A DNA stretch of 64,000 nt from UBA1479 sp040218445 (GCA_040218445.1 JAVJRK010000010.1:682001-746000); one strand, 5' to 3'. Shown: positions 1 to 8,777, numbered from the stretch's first letter. The notes: generated by a model from the letters alone, not told the origin. Translations and numbers: made by a program.

Positions 1-70
1 TCGGGCGTCCCGTGACGGCCGGGCAAACCGCCTTGTCATTCCAGGGCCAAGCCCGCATTCTGCGAAGACC

Positions 71-871
71 ATGACCCAAGAAACACCCACATCCCCCGCC
101 CCGGCGAACCCCCATATCGGCCTGTTCGCGACCTGTCTTGTCGATCTGATGCGCCCCAGCGTCGGTTTCGCCACGGTGAAGTTGTTGGAAGACGCGGGCT
201 GCCGCGTGTCCGTACCCGAAGCCCAGACCTGCTGCGGCCAGCCGGCCTATAATTCGGGCGATACCAAGGATACCCGCGCCATCGCGGAAAACGTGATCGC
301 CGTGTTCGAAGACTTCGATTACGTGGTCGCCCCATCCGGTTCCTGCGCCGGGATGATTTCCCACCACTTCCCCCGCCTGTTCAAGGACGATGCGGCCTGG
401 CTGCCCCGGGCCGAAGCCCTGGCCGCCAAAACGTTCGAGCTGATCGCCTTCCTGACCGACGTCATGCAGGCCGATGTGCAGCCCCCGGCAATGGCCGCCA
501 CGGCGACCTATCATGACAGTTGTTCCGGCCTGCGCGAGCTTGGAATCAAAACGCAGCCGCGTAGTTTGTTAAACAAGGTCGACGGGCTGACCCTGATCGA
601 AGGGGACATTCCGGAAACCTGCTGCGGCTTCGGCGGATTGTTCTGCGTCAAATATCCGGACATTTCCGAAAAGATGGTCGATGCCAAATCCCAGGACATC
701 GAAAAAACCGGGGCGGACCTGCTTTTGGCGGGCGACCTGGGCTGTCTGATGAACATGGCCGGGCGCCTGAAACGCCGGGGGTCGGCCGTTCAGGCCCGCC
801 ACGTGGCCGAGGTTCTGGCCGGGATGACCGATAGGCCGGCGATCGGCGAAGCGGAAGAAGAGGCCGGCTGA
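71..871 (+). CDS. lutA: LutA, Fe-S subunit of L-lactate oxidation complex
   Basis: A 266-residue protein with the two cysteine-rich CCG motifs of the LutA/GlpC/heterodisulfide-reductase family, seen around residues 54-56 (CCGQPAY) and 184-186 (CCGFGG). LutA works with LutB and LutC to oxidise L-lactate to pyruvate in the cytoplasm, passing electrons through iron-sulfur centres. Its stop codon overlaps the lutB start (TGATG), so the two are translationally coupled in a lutABC operon. The start has no competing upstream ATG; about 70 bases before it carry nothing recognisable. A related glycolate oxidase Fe-S subunit is the alternative, but adjacency to LutB and LutC decides it. Confidence 0.9.
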   Translation: MTQETPTSPAPANPHIGLFATCLVDLMRPSVGFATVKLLEDAGCRVSVPEAQTCCGQPAYNSGDTKDTRAIAENVIAVFEDFDYVVAPSGSCAGMISHHFPRLFKDDAAWLPRAEALAAKTFELIAFLTDVMQADVQPPAMAATATYHDSCSGLRELGIKTQPRSLLNKVDGLTLIEGDIPETCCGFGGLFCVKYPDISEKMVDAKSQDIEKTGADLLLAGDLGCLMNMAGRLKRRGSAVQARHVAEVLAGMTDRPAIGEAEEEAG

Positions 872-2328
872 TGGATTCGCAAACCCGCCAGTTCAAATCC
901 AACGCCCGCGAGGCCATGGCCGACACCCAATTGGCCGAGGCCCTGACCCGCCTGGGCGAGGGCTTTCCCCTGCGCCGCGCCGAAGCCATCGACCGACTGC
1001 CCGAATTCGACCAATTGCGCGACGCCGCCAAGGACATCAAGGACCACACGCTGGCCCATCTGGATTTGTATCTGGAACAGTACGAAAGCCGCGTCAAGGA
1101 AGCGGGCGGTCACGTTCATTGGTGCCGCACGGGCCAGGACGCGCGCGACAAGATTTTGGAAATCTGCCGCCAGGCCGACGCCAAGACGGTGACCAAGTCC
1201 AAATCCATGATCGGCGAGGAAATCGCCATCAACGATTTCCTGGAAGAAAACGGGGTCGAGCCCGTGGAAACGGATTTGGGCGAATACATCATCCAACTGC
1301 GCAAAGAACCGCCCAGCCATATCATCGCCCCGGCGGTGCATCTGAACAAAGGCCAGGTCGAAGAGACCTTCCGCGCCGCACACCAAAATCTGGACCCGGG
1401 GCGCAATCTGGACGATCCCAAATCCCTGTTGGAAGAAGCCCGGAACGAGCTTCGCGAAAAGTTCCTGAACGCGGACGTGGGCCTGACGGGGGCGAATTTC
1501 CTGGTGGCCGAAACGGGCACCAACGTTTTGGTCACCAACGAAGGTAACGCGGACCTGACCTATTCCCTGCCGCGCGTGCATATCGTGATCGCCAGTTTGG
1601 AAAAGGTCATCCCCACGTTGGAGGACGCCACGACCGTGCTGCGCGTACTCGCGCGCTCGGGCACGGGGCAGGACATCACCGTCTACACCACTTTCTGTAC
1701 CGGCCCGAAACGCGAAGCCGATCTGGACGGGCCCGACGAATACCACGTGGTCTTGCTGGACAACGGGCGCACCGATCTGGTCGGCACGGAATTTCAGGAA
1801 ATGCTGCGTTGCATCCGCTGCGGTTCCTGCCTCAACCATTGCCCAGTCTATCAGGCGATCGGCGGCCATGCCTATGGCTGGGTCTATTCCGGGCCCATGG
1901 GCGCGGTGCTGATCCCGGGGCTGATCGGCATCCACGAAGCGGGCGATCTGCCCAATGCTTCGACGCTCTGCGGCAAGTGCGAGACCGTCTGTCCCATGCG
2001 CATCCCCCTGCCCAAGATGCTGCGCGCCTGGCGGGAAAAACAGTTCGAACGCAAGGGCAATTCGGCCACCAGCCGCTGGGCGCTGGGCCTTTGGGCCCGG
2101 CTTGCCGGGCGGCCGAAACTTTACCGCGCCTTGACCGGGCCGATGATGACGGCGCTGGCCATCCTGGGCCGCCGCAAAGGCCGGTTCAAATGGCTGCCGC
2201 TGGCCGGCGGCTGGACCGGGCCGCGCGACCTGCCCGCCCCCCAGGGTGACAGCTTCATCGCGCAATATCACAAGGGCCCCGTGGGGGCCGTTGCGGGCAG
2301 CGCCCCGGCGCGGAGGCCGAAACGATGA
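871..2328 (+). CDS. lutB: LutB, ferredoxin-type subunit of lactate oxidation complex
   Basis: A 485-residue LutB/YkgF-type protein. The N-terminal two thirds form the LutB/LutC-like fold; two [4Fe-4S] binding motifs follow, CIRCGSCLNHCP starting near residue 314 and CGKCETVCP near residue 367. The C-terminal tail continues into the short basic region typical of LutB. It is predicted to relay electrons from lactate oxidation within the LutABC complex. It overlaps lutA upstream by one base and lutC downstream by four bases (ATGA), indicating one transcript. Large antisense reading frames over this gene are shadows of its GC-rich codon use. Confidence 0.92.
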   Translation: MDSQTRQFKSNAREAMADTQLAEALTRLGEGFPLRRAEAIDRLPEFDQLRDAAKDIKDHTLAHLDLYLEQYESRVKEAGGHVHWCRTGQDARDKILEICRQADAKTVTKSKSMIGEEIAINDFLEENGVEPVETDLGEYIIQLRKEPPSHIIAPAVHLNKGQVEETFRAAHQNLDPGRNLDDPKSLLEEARNELREKFLNADVGLTGANFLVAETGTNVLVTNEGNADLTYSLPRVHIVIASLEKVIPTLEDATTVLRVLARSGTGQDITVYTTFCTGPKREADLDGPDEYHVVLLDNGRTDLVGTEFQEMLRCIRCGSCLNHCPVYQAIGGHAYGWVYSGPMGAVLIPGLIGIHEAGDLPNASTLCGKCETVCPMRIPLPKMLRAWREKQFERKGNSATSRWALGLWARLAGRPKLYRALTGPMMTALAILGRRKGRFKWLPLAGGWTGPRDLPAPQGDSFIAQYHKGPVGAVAGSAPARRPKR

Positions 2329-3014
2329 GCGGGCGCGAACAAATCCTGGGCGACCTGCGGGCCGCCCTGACCCAATCCAACGACGGGGCGCGCCGCGCCG
2401 CCGTGTCCCAGCGCCTGTCGGCCAAGCAGCGCCACGTCATTCCGGCGCGGGGACAGGACAGCGGGCCCAGCGCGACCGACCGTTTCCAGGCCGAGGCCGA
2501 ACGCGTGCAGGCGACCGTCGCCCGCGTGGCGTCGGCCGACGACCTGCCCGCCGCCGTGGCCGATTATCTGGCGGCGCAGAACCTGCCGGCATCCGTGCGC
2601 ATGACGCCGGACCCGCGCCTTCAATCCGCGCCCTGGGACAAAACCGCGATCAGCATTTCCGAAGGCCCGGCCCAGGGCGAGGACACGGCCGGGATCAGCC
2701 ATGCCTTCGGCGGGGTGGCGGAAACGGGCTCGTTGGTGTTTTTGTCCGGGCCCGAAAGCCCGACCACGGTCAACTTCCTGCCGCCGGTTCATATCGCCGT
2801 GCTGCGCGCCAAGGACATCCGGGGGACGTTCGAAGATATCTGGTCGCGCCTGCGCCAAGACCGGGAAGGTGCCGAAGGCGGCGACCGCTTCATGCCGCGC
2901 ACGGTCAACTGGATCACCGGGCCGTCGCGCACGGCGGATATCGAACTGACCCTGTTCCTGGGCGTGCACGGGCCCAAGAATCTGCACATCATCATTGTAG
3001 AGGACGATGGCTGA
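2325..3014 (+). CDS. lutC: LutC, lactate utilisation protein C
   Basis: A 229-residue member of the LutC/YkgG (DUF162, LUD) family. The family signature is visible around residues 123-160: AFGGVAETGSLVFLSGPES, then the NFLPPVHIAVL segment. The C-terminus ends in the LHIIIVEDDG segment common to LutC. It is the third subunit of the lactate oxidation complex; a catalytic role of its own is not established. The N-terminal 80 residues are low-complexity and Arg/Ala-rich. It overlaps lutB by four bases and the following Smr gene by eight bases, so Smr lies in the same transcription unit. Confidence 0.9.
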   Translation: MSGREQILGDLRAALTQSNDGARRAAVSQRLSAKQRHVIPARGQDSGPSATDRFQAEAERVQATVARVASADDLPAAVADYLAAQNLPASVRMTPDPRLQSAPWDKTAISISEGPAQGEDTAGISHAFGGVAETGSLVFLSGPESPTTVNFLPPVHIAVLRAKDIRGTFEDIWSRLRQDREGAEGGDRFMPRTVNWITGPSRTADIELTLFLGVHGPKNLHIIIVEDDG

Positions 3015-3618
3015 CCGGCGGCGCAAACCCGCCGCGCCCCAATCCCCGGCGCCCGAAACCGCCCCCCCGGCGGAAGACGGCGACGCCCTTTGGGCCCGGG
3101 TCACCCGGGACGTGACGCCCCTGCCACACCGCGAAGACCGCATCGATCACCCGGCAACGGCCATCCCGGGGCCCTCTTCGGCCCCGGCCAACCCGGCGAA
3201 ACCGCGCCGCTATGCGGCGGCGCCCCTGCCCCTGCCCGCGGCGCAGCCCCCCGCCCGCGCCCTCAGCCACGGCGACGCGCCCGGGCTCGACCGGCGCACG
3301 CAGACCCGCATGCGCCGGGGCAAGATGGCGGTCGAAGGCCGGCTTGACCTGCACGGCATGTTCCAGGCCGAAGCCCAGCGCGAACTGATCGGCTTCATTA
3401 CCCGCGCCTATGGTCAGGGCAAACGCTGCGTGCTGGTCATTACCGGCAAGGGCACCAAGGAAACGGGCGAAATCGGCGTGTTGCGCCAGGCCGTGCCGGG
3501 TTGGCTCAACCAGCCGCCGCTCAAAGATCTGATCCATGCCTTCGACCATGCGGCCCGCCACCACGGGGGTGCGGGCGCGCTTTATATTCTGTTGAAGCGG
3601 AACAAGGGCCCCCAATGA
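3007..3618 (+). CDS. Smr domain protein
   Basis: A 203-residue protein with a disordered Pro/Ala-rich N-terminal half and a C-terminal Smr domain (about residues 112-200). The domain shows the LDLHGM motif at about 115-120 and the TGKG motif with KGTKETGEIGVL. Smr domains are related to the MutS2 C-terminus and have nicking or RNA-cleaving endonuclease activity in characterised members; the substrate here is unknown. It overlaps the end of lutC by eight bases. In many alphaproteobacteria an Smr gene is followed by a small HTH gene, as here. Any link to lactate metabolism is only positional. Confidence 0.88.
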   Translation: MADRRRKPAAPQSPAPETAPPAEDGDALWARVTRDVTPLPHREDRIDHPATAIPGPSSAPANPAKPRRYAAAPLPLPAAQPPARALSHGDAPGLDRRTQTRMRRGKMAVEGRLDLHGMFQAEAQRELIGFITRAYGQGKRCVLVITGKGTKETGEIGVLRQAVPGWLNQPPLKDLIHAFDHAARHHGGAGALYILLKRNKGPQ

Positions 3619-3631
3619 GGGAGAGACGCCG

Positions 3632-4018
3632 ATGACACCGTTCGGACAGGCCGTGCGCCGCCTGCGCAAGATCAACAAAATCACCTTAAAGCACTTTGCC
3701 CAGGAAATGGGTGTGTCTTCGGCCTATTTCTCGGCCCTGGAACATGGCTATCGCGGCCGCCCGGGCCCGGGCCTGGTGCAGCAGATCGCGGGTTATTTCA
3801 ACTTGGGCATGGAAGAAACGGACGAACTCAAACGCCTGGCCGGGCTGTCCCATCCCCGCGTCACGGTCGATACGGCGGGCTTGAATCCCAAGGCGACGGA
3901 ACTGGCCAACCTTTTGGCCGAACTGATCCACGAATTGGACGAAGACACGGTCGACTGGATCATCAACGAAATCCGCGGCCGCCGCGCCGCCCGCACGCGG
4001 GGCGGGCCGACGCATTAA
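3632..4018 (+). CDS. XRE-family helix-turn-helix regulator
   Basis: A 128-residue protein whose residues 5-65 form an XRE/Cro-type helix-turn-helix: LKHFAQEMGVSSAYFSALE covers the recognition region. The rest is a short helical C-terminal segment with no ligand-binding domain that I recognise. It follows the Smr gene by 13 bases with a good ribosome binding site (GAGGGAGAG). Small HTH genes of this kind commonly sit downstream of smr in alphaproteobacteria. Targets cannot be deduced. The gene is directly followed by an inverted-repeat element that fills the gap to the hslU stop codon. Confidence 0.85.
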   Translation: MTPFGQAVRRLRKINKITLKHFAQEMGVSSAYFSALEHGYRGRPGPGLVQQIAGYFNLGMEETDELKRLAGLSHPRVTVDTAGLNPKATELANLLAELIHELDEDTVDWIINEIRGRRAARTRGGPTH

Positions 4019-4024
4019 TTTTTC

Positions 4025-4168
4025 AGAAAACCACTGAGACGGTGAGGCAGTGAGAAGAAAAAGCTCCCGGCCCGTCGCTTTCGCGGGGATAACCGCAGCA
4101 TCTTTCTGTCATTCCCGCGAAAGCGGGAATTCAGAAGCCTCACCGCCTCTGTGTCTCTGTGGTTTTCT
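4025..4168. repeat. MITE-like hairpin repeat, copy 1
   Basis: Two 30-base arms, 4025-4054 and 4139-4168, are inverted repeats matching at 25 of 30 positions; the shared outer part is AGAAAACCAC. Nested between them is a perfect 8-bp palindrome with a GAAA tetraloop, ATTCCCGC at 4111-4118 and GCGGGAAT at 4123-4130. The element fills the space between the HTH stop codon and the hslU stop codon, and its right end reaches the first base of the hslU stop. Its arms resemble the element after dnaJ at 26560-26620. It has no reading frame. It may act as a bidirectional terminator for the convergent genes. Confidence 0.75.
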
Positions 4169-5541
4169 TACAGAATGAATTTCGACAGATCCGCGTTCTT
4201 CGCCAGTTCGCCGACCTGCGTGTTCACATAATCCGCGTCGATGGTGATGGTCTCGCCGGATTTCTCTGACGCCGAATAACTGATTTCCTCGACCAGTTTT
4301 TCCATCACCGTGTGCAGGCGCCGCGCGCCGATGTTTTCGACCCCTTCGTTGATTTCTACGGCCAGGTCGGCAATGGCGTCGACGGCATCGTCGGTGAAGA
4401 TCAGTTCGACCTCCTCCGTCTCCATCAAGGCGGCATATTGCTTGAGCAAGGAGGCTTCGGTTTCCGTCAGGATGCGCTTGAAGTCGTCCTTGGTCAGGGC
4501 CCGCAGGTTGACGCGGATCGGCAGGCGCCCCTGCAGTTCGGGCAGCATGTCCGACGGTTTGGACACATGGAACGCCCCCGAAGCGATGAACAGGATGTGG
4601 TCCGTGTTGACCGGGCCGTGCTTGGTCGCGACCGTGGTGCCTTCGATCAGGGGCAGCAGATCGCGCTGCACGCCTTCGCGGCTGACGTCGCCGCCCTTGA
4701 CGTCGGAACGGGCGGCGATCTTGTCGATCTCGTCCAAAAACACGATGCCATTGTTTTCCACGGCGAAGACCGCTTCCTTCAGGACTTTGTCGTCGTCCAG
4801 AAGGTTATCGCCCTCTTCCGCCAGAAGCACCGCGTAGCTGTCTTCGACCGTCAGGCGCTTGGGCTTCTGCTGTTGGCCCAGGGCCTTGCCCAGCATGTCG
4901 TTGAGGTTGAGCATGCCCATCTGCGCGCCCGGCATGCCGGGGATGTCGAAGGTCGGCAGGCCCAAACTGGGCGTGTCGGACACGTTGATTTCGATCTCGC
5001 GGTCGTTCAGTTCGTTGTTGCGCAGTTTGCGGCGGAAGGTTTCGCGCGTTTCCTTGCCCGCGTTCTCGCCGACCAGGGCGTCAAGCACCCGTTCCTCGGC
5101 GCGCATTTCGGCCTTGGCCTGAACCTGCTTGCGCAGGCGTTCGCGGGTCATGTGAATGGCGTTTTCCAAAAGGTCGCGGACGATCTGTTCCACGTCGCGG
5201 CCGACATAGCCGACTTCGGTGAACTTGGTGGCCTCGACCTTGATGAAGGGGGCTTGCGCCAGTTTGGCCAGGCGGCGGGCGATTTCCGTCTTGCCCACGC
5301 CGGTCGGCCCGATCATCAGGATGTTCTTGGGCAGAACCTCTTCCTTCAGGCCGTCGGGCAGCTGCTGGCGGCGCCAGCGGTTGCGCAGCGCAATAGCCAC
5401 CGCGCGCTTGGCGTCGTTCTGGCCGATGATGTTGCGGTCCAGTTCCGACACGATTTCGCGGGGCGTGAAGCTGGATGTGCCGTCGCCGGCCTCATCCTTG
5501 GCGGCGGCGCGGGGGGTGGCCTGTTCGGCGGGCTCGGTCAT
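4168..5541 (-). CDS. hslU: HslU, ATPase subunit of HslUV protease
   Basis: A 457-residue AAA+ ATPase that unfolds substrates for HslV in the cytoplasm. The Walker A motif GPTGVGKT lies at residues 78-85 and the Walker B motif FLDEID near 267-272; the family-specific I-domain lies between them and the C-terminal sensor region is complete. The N-terminus carries about 20 extra residues before the conserved FTPREIVSELD compared with E. coli. The start codon overlaps the hslV stop by four bases, so hslVU is one operon. The stop codon touches the inverted-repeat element at 4025-4168. Confidence 0.97.
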   Translation of the reverse strand: MTEPAEQATPRAAAKDEAGDGTSSFTPREIVSELDRNIIGQNDAKRAVAIALRNRWRRQQLPDGLKEEVLPKNILMIGPTGVGKTEIARRLAKLAQAPFIKVEATKFTEVGYVGRDVEQIVRDLLENAIHMTRERLRKQVQAKAEMRAEERVLDALVGENAGKETRETFRRKLRNNELNDREIEINVSDTPSLGLPTFDIPGMPGAQMGMLNLNDMLGKALGQQQKPKRLTVEDSYAVLLAEEGDNLLDDDKVLKEAVFAVENNGIVFLDEIDKIAARSDVKGGDVSREGVQRDLLPLIEGTTVATKHGPVNTDHILFIASGAFHVSKPSDMLPELQGRLPIRVNLRALTKDDFKRILTETEASLLKQYAALMETEEVELIFTDDAVDAIADLAVEINEGVENIGARRLHTVMEKLVEEISYSASEKSGETITIDADYVNTQVGELAKNADLSKFIL

Positions 5542-6083
5542 AGGGCCTCGATGGTCAGATTGTTATTGGTGTAAACGCAGATGCCGCCCGCGATCTCCAT
5601 GGCCTTTTCGGCCACGGCACGGGCATCCATGCCGTCCTGGTCGATCAGGGCGCGGGCCGCGGCCAGGGCGTAATTGCCGCCCGATCCGATACCGATCAGG
5701 CCGTCTTCGGGCTCCAGCACGTCGCCGGTCCCGGTCAGGACGAGGGACACGTCCTTGTCGGCCACGGCCATCATGGCTTCGAGACGGCGCAGATATCTGT
5801 CCGTGCGCCAGTCCTTGGCCAGTTCCACGCAGGCGCGGGTCAACTGGGTGGGATATTGTTCCAGCTTGGCTTCCAGCCGTTCGAACAGGGTGAAGGCATC
5901 GGCCGTGGCCCCGGCGAAACCGCCGATCACGTTGCCGTCGCCCAGCCTGCGGACCTTGCGGGCATTGGCCTTGATCACCGTATCGCCGAGCGACACCTGC
6001 CCGTCGCCGGCCAGCACGACATCGTCGCCTTTGCGCACGCAAAGAATGGTGGTGCCGTGCCAGGTGGGGGTATCGCTTGCCAT
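5538..6083 (-). CDS. hslV: HslV, proteolytic subunit of HslUV
   Basis: I choose the internal ATG at 6083, giving 181 residues; the open frame extends upstream to 6161 but those 26 residues are not part of the family. The protein begins MASDTPTWHGTTILCVRKGD, with the catalytic N-terminal threonine exposed after processing at the HG/TT junction. The proteasome-like GDGQVSLGDTV and GSGGNYALAAA segments are present. HslV forms the double hexameric peptidase capped by HslU. A heat-shock-like promoter candidate lies about 40 bases upstream at 6134-6162. The gene is divergent from hisB. Confidence 0.95.
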   Translation of the reverse strand: MASDTPTWHGTTILCVRKGDDVVLAGDGQVSLGDTVIKANARKVRRLGDGNVIGGFAGATADAFTLFERLEAKLEQYPTQLTRACVELAKDWRTDRYLRRLEAMMAVADKDVSLVLTGTGDVLEPEDGLIGIGSGGNYALAAARALIDQDGMDARAVAEKAMEIAGGICVYTNNNLTIEAL

Positions 6084-6133
6084 GTCGTTGTCCGCTTGGT
6101 TGTCCGGCCGGGCCGGAAAATGAAGAAGCCGGG

Positions 6134-6162
6134 ATGATAGGGAACCATTTGGTCCGGTCAAC
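6134..6162 (-). promoter_or_regulatory. Candidate sigma-32-type promoter for hslVU
   Basis: On the minus strand GTTGACC (6162-6156) and CCCTATCAT (6142-6134) are separated by 13 bases. This resembles the heat-shock consensus CTTGAAA / CCCCATNT with 11-17 spacing. It would start transcription about 40 bases before the chosen hslV ATG. HslUV is a heat-shock protease in characterised proteobacteria. The -35 match is partial, so this is an inference. Confidence 0.4.
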
Positions 6163-6293
6163 GCTGTTGGTCAAGGCAAGCCGTGCAATCGGCGTGAAAA
6201 GATGCCGGGCCAGCATATCTTTTAAGGCGTGCAGTCTGCCGCGCTTGTCTGGTAAAAGACCGGCGACCCTAGAAAAATGTAAGGATTGAGGCC

Positions 6294-6893
6294 ATGCGCA
6301 CGGCCAGCGTCGAACGCAACACCAAGGAAACCCAGATCAAGGTCACCGTGAACCTGGACGGCACCGGCGAATACAGCGTGTCGACCGGGATCGGCTTCCT
6401 CGACCACATGCTGGAACAGCTGTCGCGCCATTCGCTCATGGACCTGACGGTGGAAGCCAAAGGCGACACCCATATCGATTTCCACCACACCACGGAAGAC
6501 ACCGGGATCGCCATCGGCGAAGCCGTGTTCAAGGCGCTGGGCGACCGTAAAGGCATCACGCGGTATGGCTCGGCCCTGGTGCCCATGGACGAAACGCTGT
6601 CGCGCATCGCCATTGATTTGTCCAACCGGCCCTATCTGATCTGGCGGGTCGATTTTTCCAAGCCCAAGCTGGGCGACATGGATACGGAACTGTTCAAGGA
6701 ATGGTTCCAGGCCTTCGCCCAGGCGGCCGGTGCGACCCTGCACGTGGAAAACCTGTACGGCGAGAACAACCACCATATCGTCGAAAGCTGCTACAAGGGC
6801 CTGGCGCGTTCGCTGCGCGAGGCGGCGACCATCGATCCGCGCAAGGCCGATGCCGTGCCCTCGACCAAGGGCACGCTGGGCGGCTCGTTGTAA
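6294..6893 (+). CDS. hisB: HisB, imidazoleglycerol-phosphate dehydratase
   Basis: A 199-residue monofunctional dehydratase, lacking the histidinol phosphatase domain fused in enterobacteria. It catalyses conversion of imidazole-glycerol phosphate to imidazole-acetol phosphate, the sixth step of histidine synthesis. The metal-binding histidine motifs are clear: FLDHMLEQLSRH near residues 39-50, HHTTED near 64-69, and the second-half repeat ENNHHIVE near 158-165. A ribosome site AAGGATTGAGG precedes the ATG. It is the first gene of the hisB-hisH-hisA-hisF-hisE run and is divergent from hslV. Confidence 0.97.
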   Translation: MRTASVERNTKETQIKVTVNLDGTGEYSVSTGIGFLDHMLEQLSRHSLMDLTVEAKGDTHIDFHHTTEDTGIAIGEAVFKALGDRKGITRYGSALVPMDETLSRIAIDLSNRPYLIWRVDFSKPKLGDMDTELFKEWFQAFAQAAGATLHVENLYGENNHHIVESCYKGLARSLREAATIDPRKADAVPSTKGTLGGSL

Positions 6894-6956
6894 GGGCGGG
6901 TTTGCGTTGATCCTGCCCCTTCCGTCCGGGGCATAGCCAAACGAAACGAAGTTTCC

Positions 6957-7376
6957 ATGCGCGTCTTCACCGTTCACCTTCGCCGTCACGGCCTGGATCC
7001 GGAACAGGATGTCCGTCTGATCAAGGAAGGTTTTTCCTGGCCGGCGTTCCTGTTCACCTTTCTGTGGGCGTTGTGGCACCGCATGTGGTGGCTGGCGCTC
7101 GGCCTGTTTGTAATCACCACGGCGGCGGGCATGGGGGTGGAATTCCTGCTGCCCGATCCCGTGGCGGGGGGCGCTGTGCTGCTCGCCCTGTATGTGGCGA
7201 TCGGGATGTTGGGCAATGATCTGATGCGCCGTCATCTGGCCGCTTCGGGCTTTGCCGACCAGGGTCCTGTCTGCGCCAAGGACCGGGACGAAGCGCTCTA
7301 TCGCTACCTGGACAGCGACCCGGCCCTGGCCCGCGAAATGGCCCGCGACCTTGCCGGCGCCGGCGGGCGCGGCTGA
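6957..7376 (+). CDS. DUF2628 membrane protein in the his operon
   Basis: A 139-residue protein of the DUF2628 family. The N-terminal segment RLIKEGFSWPAFLFTFLWAL is the family signature, and three hydrophobic stretches (about residues 24-40, 42-60 and 66-86) predict a small inner-membrane protein with a soluble C-terminus rich in Asp and Arg. Its function is not known. It sits between hisB and hisH with 63 and 11 base gaps, an arrangement I know from other alphaproteobacterial his operons. The sequence does not tie it to histidine synthesis. Confidence 0.85.
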   Translation: MRVFTVHLRRHGLDPEQDVRLIKEGFSWPAFLFTFLWALWHRMWWLALGLFVITTAAGMGVEFLLPDPVAGGAVLLALYVAIGMLGNDLMRRHLAASGFADQGPVCAKDRDEALYRYLDSDPALAREMARDLAGAGGRG

Positions 7377-7387
7377 CGGGGGCGGAC

Positions 7388-8035
7388 ATGACCATCGCGC
7401 TGATCGATTACGGCTCGGGAAACCTGCGCTCCGCCGCCAAGGCGTTCGAACGTGTCCTGTCCGACTTGGGCCGGACCGATACGGTCGCCGTGACCGCCGA
7501 TCCGGACGTGGTCGCCAAGGCGGACCGCGTGGTGCTGCCGGGCGTGGGCGCGTTCGGCGATTGCCGGGCCGGGCTCGATGCCCTCGACGGGATGATGGCG
7601 GCCCTGGACGAAGCGGTCATGGTCCGCGCCCAGCCGTTCCTGGGCATCTGCGTCGGCATGCAATTGATGGCGTCAAAGGGCCTGGAATTCGGCGTGACCC
7701 CCGGTTTCGGCTGGATTCCGGGCGAGGTCCAGCCCCTGCGCCCGGCCGAAGACGGCCTTAAGATCCCGCATATGGGTTGGAACGAGCTGTTCTGGGTCGG
7801 CTATGAAGAGCATCCGGTGATGGCCGGGCTGGGTGCCGGGCAGCACGCCTATTTCGTCCATTCCTACTTCGTCATGCCGGAAGACGCGGCCCATATCCTG
7901 GCCGTAACCGATTACGGCGGGCCGGTAACGGCCGCCATTGGCCGGGACAACCTGTTCGGAACCCAGTTCCATCCCGAGAAAAGCCAGGATGTGGGGCTTA
8001 AGCTTATTGAAAATTTCTTAAAATGGAAGCCGTAA
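7388..8035 (+). CDS. hisH: HisH, glutaminase subunit of IGP synthase
   Basis: A 215-residue class I glutamine amidotransferase that supplies ammonia to HisF. The nucleophile is Cys88 in FLGICVGMQ; the catalytic His-Glu pair is in GTQFHPEKSQ near residues 194-203. The N-terminal IDYGSGNLRS and the HAYFVHSYFV motif are typical of HisH rather than of other amidotransferases. It follows the DUF2628 gene by 11 bases and ends five bases before hisA, so subunits HisH and HisF come from one transcript. Confidence 0.97.
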   Translation: MTIALIDYGSGNLRSAAKAFERVLSDLGRTDTVAVTADPDVVAKADRVVLPGVGAFGDCRAGLDALDGMMAALDEAVMVRAQPFLGICVGMQLMASKGLEFGVTPGFGWIPGEVQPLRPAEDGLKIPHMGWNELFWVGYEEHPVMAGLGAGQHAYFVHSYFVMPEDAAHILAVTDYGGPVTAAIGRDNLFGTQFHPEKSQDVGLKLIENFLKWKP

Positions 8036-8040
8036 CCAAG

Positions 8041-8772
8041 ATGATCTTTTTCCCCGCCATTGATTTGAAAGACGGCCAATGCGTGCGCCTCTATCAGGGC
8101 GACATGGACAAGGCGACGGTATTTTCCGACGACCCGGCAGCCCAGGCCAAAGCGTTCCAAGATGCGGGATGTGAGTGGGTGCACTTGGTTGATCTTAATG
8201 GTGCATTCGAAGGAAAACCAGTGAACGGGGCCGCCGTGAACGGCATTCTGGATGCCCTGGACATCCCCGTGCAGCTGGGCGGCGGCATCCGTACGATGGC
8301 GACGATCGACGATTGGCTGGCGCGCGGTGTCCGGCGCGTGATCCTGGGCACGGTGGCGCTGACCGACCCGGATCTGGTGATCGCCGCCTGCAAGGCCCAT
8401 CCGGGCCGCGTCGCCGTGGGCATCGATGCGCGCGACGGGCGGGTCGCGGTCGAAGGCTGGGCCGAAGTCTCGGAAATGACGGCGCTGGACCTGGCCAAGC
8501 GGTTCGAGGATGCGGGCGTGGCCGCCATCATCTTCACCGACATCGGGCGCGACGGCGTGATGCAGGGCCCCAACCAGGACGCGACGCTTGAGCTGGCCCG
8601 CGCGGTTTCGATCCCGGTGATCGCTTCGGGCGGCGTGTCGTCCATGGCCGATTTGCAGGCCCTGAAGGATGCCGGCGGCGGTCTGCTGGAAGGTGTGATT
8701 TCGGGCCGCGCGGTCTATGACGGCAAGATCGATCTGTCCGCCGCCGTCACCCTGTTGAAGGACGCGGCGTAA
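8041..8772 (+). CDS. hisA: HisA, ProFAR isomerase
   Basis: I start at the ATG at 8041 (MIFFPAIDLKDG), not at the in-frame ATG at 8023 that lies inside hisH. The 243-residue beta/alpha barrel isomerises ProFAR to PRFAR. The first catalytic Asp is in FPAIDLKDGQCVRLYQGD; the second lies in the FTDIGRDG segment in the second half barrel, near residue 169. The phosphate-binding glycines GGGIR and ASGGVSS are intact. It follows hisH by five bases and precedes hisF by five. Confidence 0.96.
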   Translation: MIFFPAIDLKDGQCVRLYQGDMDKATVFSDDPAAQAKAFQDAGCEWVHLVDLNGAFEGKPVNGAAVNGILDALDIPVQLGGGIRTMATIDDWLARGVRRVILGTVALTDPDLVIAACKAHPGRVAVGIDARDGRVAVEGWAEVSEMTALDLAKRFEDAGVAAIIFTDIGRDGVMQGPNQDATLELARAVSIPVIASGGVSSMADLQALKDAGGGLLEGVISGRAVYDGKIDLSAAVTLLKDAA

Positions 8773-8777
8773 GGATC

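Noticed and set aside
790..2271. A 493-codon minus-strand frame over lutB
   Set aside because: It is antisense to a clear LutB with two Fe-S motifs and has no recognisable domain; GC-rich codon use keeps such frames open.
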